Shown piece by piece: positions 60,589 through 64,000 of a stretch of DNA of 64,000 nucleotides. Every line of letters starts with the position of its first letter. Position 1 is the first letter of the stretch. Origin of the DNA: Reddybacter sp041277045 (lineage in GTDB: Bacteria; Pseudomonadota; Gammaproteobacteria; Pseudomonadales; Porticoccaceae); contig JBGFSY010000002.1 in assembly GCA_041277045.1 (NCBI GenBank), forward strand, positions 1 to 64,000. The letters are read 5' to 3'. Position numbers and translations under genes: made by a program. The notes under the pieces are model-generated. The model made no database searches. It saw only the letters and a program-made list of their open reading frames with translations, and had not been told where the DNA came from.

Positions 60589-63500
60589 ATGTTTGCAAAA
60601 CTACTGCAAAACCATACGCTGACCAACCTTACTTTTTTACTGGTACTCGTCCTCGGCTGGATGTCCTATCAGCAACTTCCTCGCGAGCAAGACCCGAGCA
60701 TTAATTTTAACTGGGTGCAGATCTGGACTTATTGGCCGGGGGCGACCGCGCCGGATATTGAAGCCCGCATTACAGGGCCCCTTGAAGAGGGGATAAAAAA
60801 GGTAGCGGACATTCGCTTTGTCTCTAGCACCAGTCGCGAAGGGGTGTCGAGTATTCTGGTGCGTTTTGAGGATATGAATGACGCTATTTTTGACAAGCGC
60901 ATGACCTCGCTACGCAGGGAGGTTCAGGCTCGGCAGGACATGCTTCCCCCCACGGTAAGTCAGCCCGATATTTTCGAAATTTCCAGCTCCAAAACCTTTC
61001 CCACAGCAACCCTCGTGGTGTTTGGTAGCTCCGGTGAGGAGGTTTTGCAAAGCACCGCTCACAACGTGAGAGAGGACCTGGAGCAACTTGACGGCGTCGA
61101 TGATGTGATTTCTTTTGGCGACAGGGAGGCCGAGCTGCAGGTGGATTTCCTCTCCGACCGTCTCGTTGGCCTGGGTATTTCGTCCGTTGATCTCGCCGAT
61201 ACCGTCAAAGCTTATTTTCGTGACCTCGCTGCCGGTGACATCAACCTGGGTGATCAAAAGTGGTTGATACGCTTGAGCGGTACCAGTAGCGACCCCGCTT
61301 ATCTGGGCAAATTTCCCATTGCCAGTGCGCAGGGGGAGGTACTGCTGCGCAATATTGCCGAGCTAAAGAAGGGCCGCTCCGACCCCCAGGAATTGGTGCG
61401 CTACAAGCGCGAGGACAGCGTTTTATTGCTGCTGTTTAAGAAGGGCAAGGCGAATAACCTGCAACTACTAGAGGACGTTAACGCCTATATCGATGCAGAA
61501 AACCAGCGTATCGACAGAACGGGTGTCAAATTACTGCTGTTGGATGATCAAACGCAGGCCACGCGTCAGGCTCTGGGCGTGATGGAGAGAAATGCCTTGA
61601 TCGGCCTGGTTTTTGTAATGCTAAGCACCTGGATATTCCTGGGCTTTAAAATCGCCTTTTTTACCAGTATCAGTATTCCCTTCGTACTGGCAGGCGTATT
61701 TTGTGTTCTTGCTATAACGGGAGAAACGCTCAATATTACCGTGCTGCTTGGCGTGGTGATTAGCTTGGGCATGCTAGTTGATGATGCCGTCGTTGTGGTG
61801 GAGGGTATTGACTACCACATGCAGCGGGGCATGGATGGCATTGGTGCTGTAAAAACGACTCTACACGAAGTTGCCGCGCCGATTATTAGCGCGGTACTGA
61901 CCACCATAGCGGCATTTTTGCCACTGATGTTATTGCCGGGTGTGCTCGGTGACTTTATGCGGGTTGTCCCTCTGGTGGTCAGTATCGCTCTGGCGATCAG
62001 CCTGATTAAGGCTTTCTGGATACTGCCCAGTCATGTACTTGAATTCCAGTCGGACTCGCAGCAGAAAAGTCGAGTCGATGCCCTGCGCAAAAGGACCATC
62101 AAACGCTTCCGTAATTACTACACAAAGGCTCTATTAAAGGTCATGCGCAGGAAAAAGCTGACCTTCGTAGGGCTTGGTTTGCTCTCATCAACTGCCGTGC
62201 TGCTAGTTGCGTTAGGGCTGGTACGGGTGGATTTTTTTGCCACCGACTTTTTTCGCCTTTTCTACGTTAATGTAGAAATGCCAGCCGGAACGAGTCTTGA
62301 AAAAACCAGCGAAACCTTGCAACAAGTCGAGGAGGTTATTGACGCTCAGCTCAAGCCGGATGAACTGAGGGCAGTGGTAAATTACGCAGGGCAGCAATCG
62401 ACTGACCAGGGTGCCTTTAAAGGGGCGGAACGGGGTCAGGTTTTTGTCAGCCTAGTGCCTGCTCGTCCGGGCGACAGAAGTGTCGATGAGATTATTGAAA
62501 GTATCCGCGACGAGCTGGCCGCCATACCCGGGCCAAAAAATATTTCCTTTTTAAGACGACGCACCGGGCCGCCCACTGCCAAGGCGGTAAGTGTGAAAGT
62601 GCGGGGTGATGACATTGACGAAATACGCCGAGCCGTCATCGCGCTAGAAGAAATTTTGGTACTGACACCGGGTGTTGACGACATTGTTAATGACGACACC
62701 ACGGGCGGAATGGAACTGGGGCTCCAGTTAAACCCCGACACCATTACCCGCAGTGGGCTCAACCCGGCAGACGTGGCACGCACCGTACACCTCCATGCCG
62801 ATGGCGAGATTGTCGCCAGCATGCAGCACCGGGGTGAAAAGCTTGATGTGCGAGTTAGGGCCCAGCCTAGACAGCTACAGGATATCAACGACTTCCTGGG
62901 TAATACCATTGGCCTTGAGGATGGCGGTAGCGTGCCCCTGGGCGAGTTACTTCTACACGAAGAGCGTGTCACCGTGTCCAATATTCGCCGCTACAATTTC
63001 CGGCGTGCGGTGACGGTGGAGGCCAGCCTCGATACCGCGATGACCGATACCTTGACGGCCAATGGCTTGATTCGCGAAGGCTGGCAGCAGATTGCCAGCC
63101 AATACCCCGGCGTCAGTCTCGACTTTTCCGGTGAACTTGATGATATTCGCGAAAGTCTCGCTGCCATGGTCGTCTTGTTCGTCCTCGGCCTCGGTTTGGT
63201 TTACCTGATTTTGGGCACTCAGTTTAAAAGCTACAGCCAACCGCTGATTGTGCTCGCCGCCATTCCCATGGCTTTTATTGGCGTCGTTTTTGGCTTGTTC
63301 TTTAGTGCTAACCCGATTAGCTTGTTTACCCTGTATGGCACGGTAGCACTGGCGGGTATAGCCGCCAATGACGCTATCGTATTGATGTCCACGGCAAACA
63401 GAAGTCTCGACAGGGGTTGCTCGACAACCTTGGCGATTATTCGTGCTGCAAGACGCCGTTTTGTACCTATCTTGATTACCTCCATCACCACCATGGCGGG

Positions 63501-64000
63501 TCTGTTTTCACTGGCTGTTGGCCTCGGGGGGGAGTCCTTAACCTGGGGGCCTGTGGCTACGGCCATTGTATGGGGGCTTGCCTTCTCAACCCTGCTGACT
63601 CTTTTTATTGTACCGCTGGTGTTTTTACTTTTTGTACCCTCTCGCCCGTTGCATGTGTTGCTCTCTCTGCCGGGTGATTCAGGTACTACTGCTGACAAGG
63701 TAAAACAGCAGCTAAGGATGAAATTTGGGCTCGCACTGCGTTATAAGAATGGGGAGCTTGATCAATTGCTCAGCGACGAAGCCTGCCGTAAGCGTTATGA
63801 AGTGGGTATTTCTGCATTGCGTAACGATGACACTAGTGAGGCGATCAAGTGCTTTGAATGGCTGGCAGAACAGGAGCCGACGGCGAAGGATTTTAATTTG
63901 CTGGCTGCTCAGGCTTTAGTTCGTCACATGCAGTGCTTTGAATGGGATATTGGCTACGCCAAGCGTTTCACTCGCTATATTACACGGCTGGAAAAAATAG
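60589..64000 (+). CDS. RND-family permease with a C-terminal soluble extension (partial)
   Basis: At least 1137 codons, open to the window end. The N-terminus MFAKLLQNHTLTNLTFLLVLV is the first helix, and PREQDPSINFNWVQI is the usual periplasmic start. ISLGMLVDDAVVVVE (TM4, with the DD proton-relay pair) and a second half with LGLGLVYLILGTQFKSYSQPLIVLAAIPMAFIG identify the family. TM12 ends near residue 1017. After it a cytosolic region of over 100 residues begins, with YEVGISALRNDDTSEAIKCFEWLAEQEP resembling a TPR repeat. Typical RND pumps lack this. It should export a small molecule together with the adaptor gene. Confidence 0.9.
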   Translation, partial: MFAKLLQNHTLTNLTFLLVLVLGWMSYQQLPREQDPSINFNWVQIWTYWPGATAPDIEARITGPLEEGIKKVADIRFVSSTSREGVSSILVRFEDMNDAIFDKRMTSLRREVQARQDMLPPTVSQPDIFEISSSKTFPTATLVVFGSSGEEVLQSTAHNVREDLEQLDGVDDVISFGDREAELQVDFLSDRLVGLGISSVDLADTVKAYFRDLAAGDINLGDQKWLIRLSGTSSDPAYLGKFPIASAQGEVLLRNIAELKKGRSDPQELVRYKREDSVLLLLFKKGKANNLQLLEDVNAYIDAENQRIDRTGVKLLLLDDQTQATRQALGVMERNALIGLVFVMLSTWIFLGFKIAFFTSISIPFVLAGVFCVLAITGETLNITVLLGVVISLGMLVDDAVVVVEGIDYHMQRGMDGIGAVKTTLHEVAAPIISAVLTTIAAFLPLMLLPGVLGDFMRVVPLVVSIALAISLIKAFWILPSHVLEFQSDSQQKSRVDALRKRTIKRFRNYYTKALLKVMRRKKLTFVGLGLLSSTAVLLVALGLVRVDFFATDFFRLFYVNVEMPAGTSLEKTSETLQQVEEVIDAQLKPDELRAVVNYAGQQSTDQGAFKGAERGQVFVSLVPARPGDRSVDEIIESIRDELAAIPGPKNISFLRRRTGPPTAKAVSVKVRGDDIDEIRRAVIALEEILVLTPGVDDIVNDDTTGGMELGLQLNPDTITRSGLNPADVARTVHLHADGEIVASMQHRGEKLDVRVRAQPRQLQDINDFLGNTIGLEDGGSVPLGELLLHEERVTVSNIRRYNFRRAVTVEASLDTAMTDTLTANGLIREGWQQIASQYPGVSLDFSGELDDIRESLAAMVVLFVLGLGLVYLILGTQFKSYSQPLIVLAAIPMAFIGVVFGLFFSANPISLFTLYGTVALAGIAANDAIVLMSTANRSLDRGCSTTLAIIRAARRRFVPILITSITTMAGLFSLAVGLGGESLTWGPVATAIVWGLAFSTLLTLFIVPLVFLLFVPSRPLHVLLSLPGDSGTTADKVKQQLRMKFGLALRYKNGELDQLLSDEACRKRYEVGISALRNDDTSEAIKCFEWLAEQEPTAKDFNLLAAQALVRHMQCFEWDIGYAKRFTRYITRLEKI

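Overview
The window looks like a chromosome segment of a marine or aquatic gammaproteobacterium of the Pseudomonadales/Cellvibrionales type (for example a Spongiibacter/Zhongshania-like relative). This is inferred from gene order and protein character, since no 16S gene is present. The best evidence is the block at 39.7-54.2 kb: yciK, mupP, ubiG and an amidohydrolase face left, then gyrA, pheA, a fused tyrA-aroA, cmk, rpsA, ihfB, lapA and pyrF face right. It matches the Pseudomonas arrangement but lacks serC, hisC and lapB.

Layout. 0-0.9 kb: the edge of an IS3-type element beside a rhodanese gene, with sequences resembling integron attC ends and a 121-bp inverted-repeat element. 0.9-5.6 kb: a LysR regulator divergent from glutaredoxin, glutathione S-transferase, a three-part flavoprotein and a DUF1348 protein, which looks like a redox or electrophile-stress unit. 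5.7-11.2 kb: a frameshifted nuclease, an alpha/beta hydrolase, greB, an S9 peptidase, a SUI1-like protein and a quinone oxidoreductase. 11.4-14.3 kb: a decayed restriction-modification island with vsr, two opposed fragments of a Dcm-like cytosine methyltransferase, a small conserved protein and an MvaI/BcnI-type endonuclease. 14.4-20 kb: ppc, peroxiredoxin, an amino-acid permease and a K+ channel.

20.2-30.7 kb: prpE, then a three-gene unit coding for a GltD-like flavoprotein with ferredoxin domains plus both subunits of a 2-oxoacid:ferredoxin oxidoreductase, then 5-oxoprolinase and a 47-codon relic of an RND/MMPL transporter. 31.0-39.7 kb: tRNA-Arg(TCG), acyl-CoA metabolism genes (enoyl-CoA hydratase, MBL hydrolase, two SDRs, a frameshifted CaiB/BaiF CoA-transferase, an acyl-CoA ligase) and a broken PEP-CTERM protein gene.

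54.2-64 kb: a ComEA-like protein, then cell-surface and possible small-molecule genes: a polyprenyl-phosphate sugar transferase, a low-molecular-weight tyrosine phosphatase, an exosortase-associated acyltransferase, a ThiF-nitroreductase fusion and an RND adaptor/permease pair. The permease carries a C-terminal soluble extension and runs off the window. The acyltransferase and the PEP-CTERM relic suggest that the genome has, or had, an exosortase system.

Several genes are broken (nuclease, methyltransferase, CoA-transferase, PEP-CTERM protein). The CoA-transferase has two single-base losses in short homopolymers, so some of these lesions could be sequencing errors. All function calls rest on reading motifs by eye; no database search was possible.
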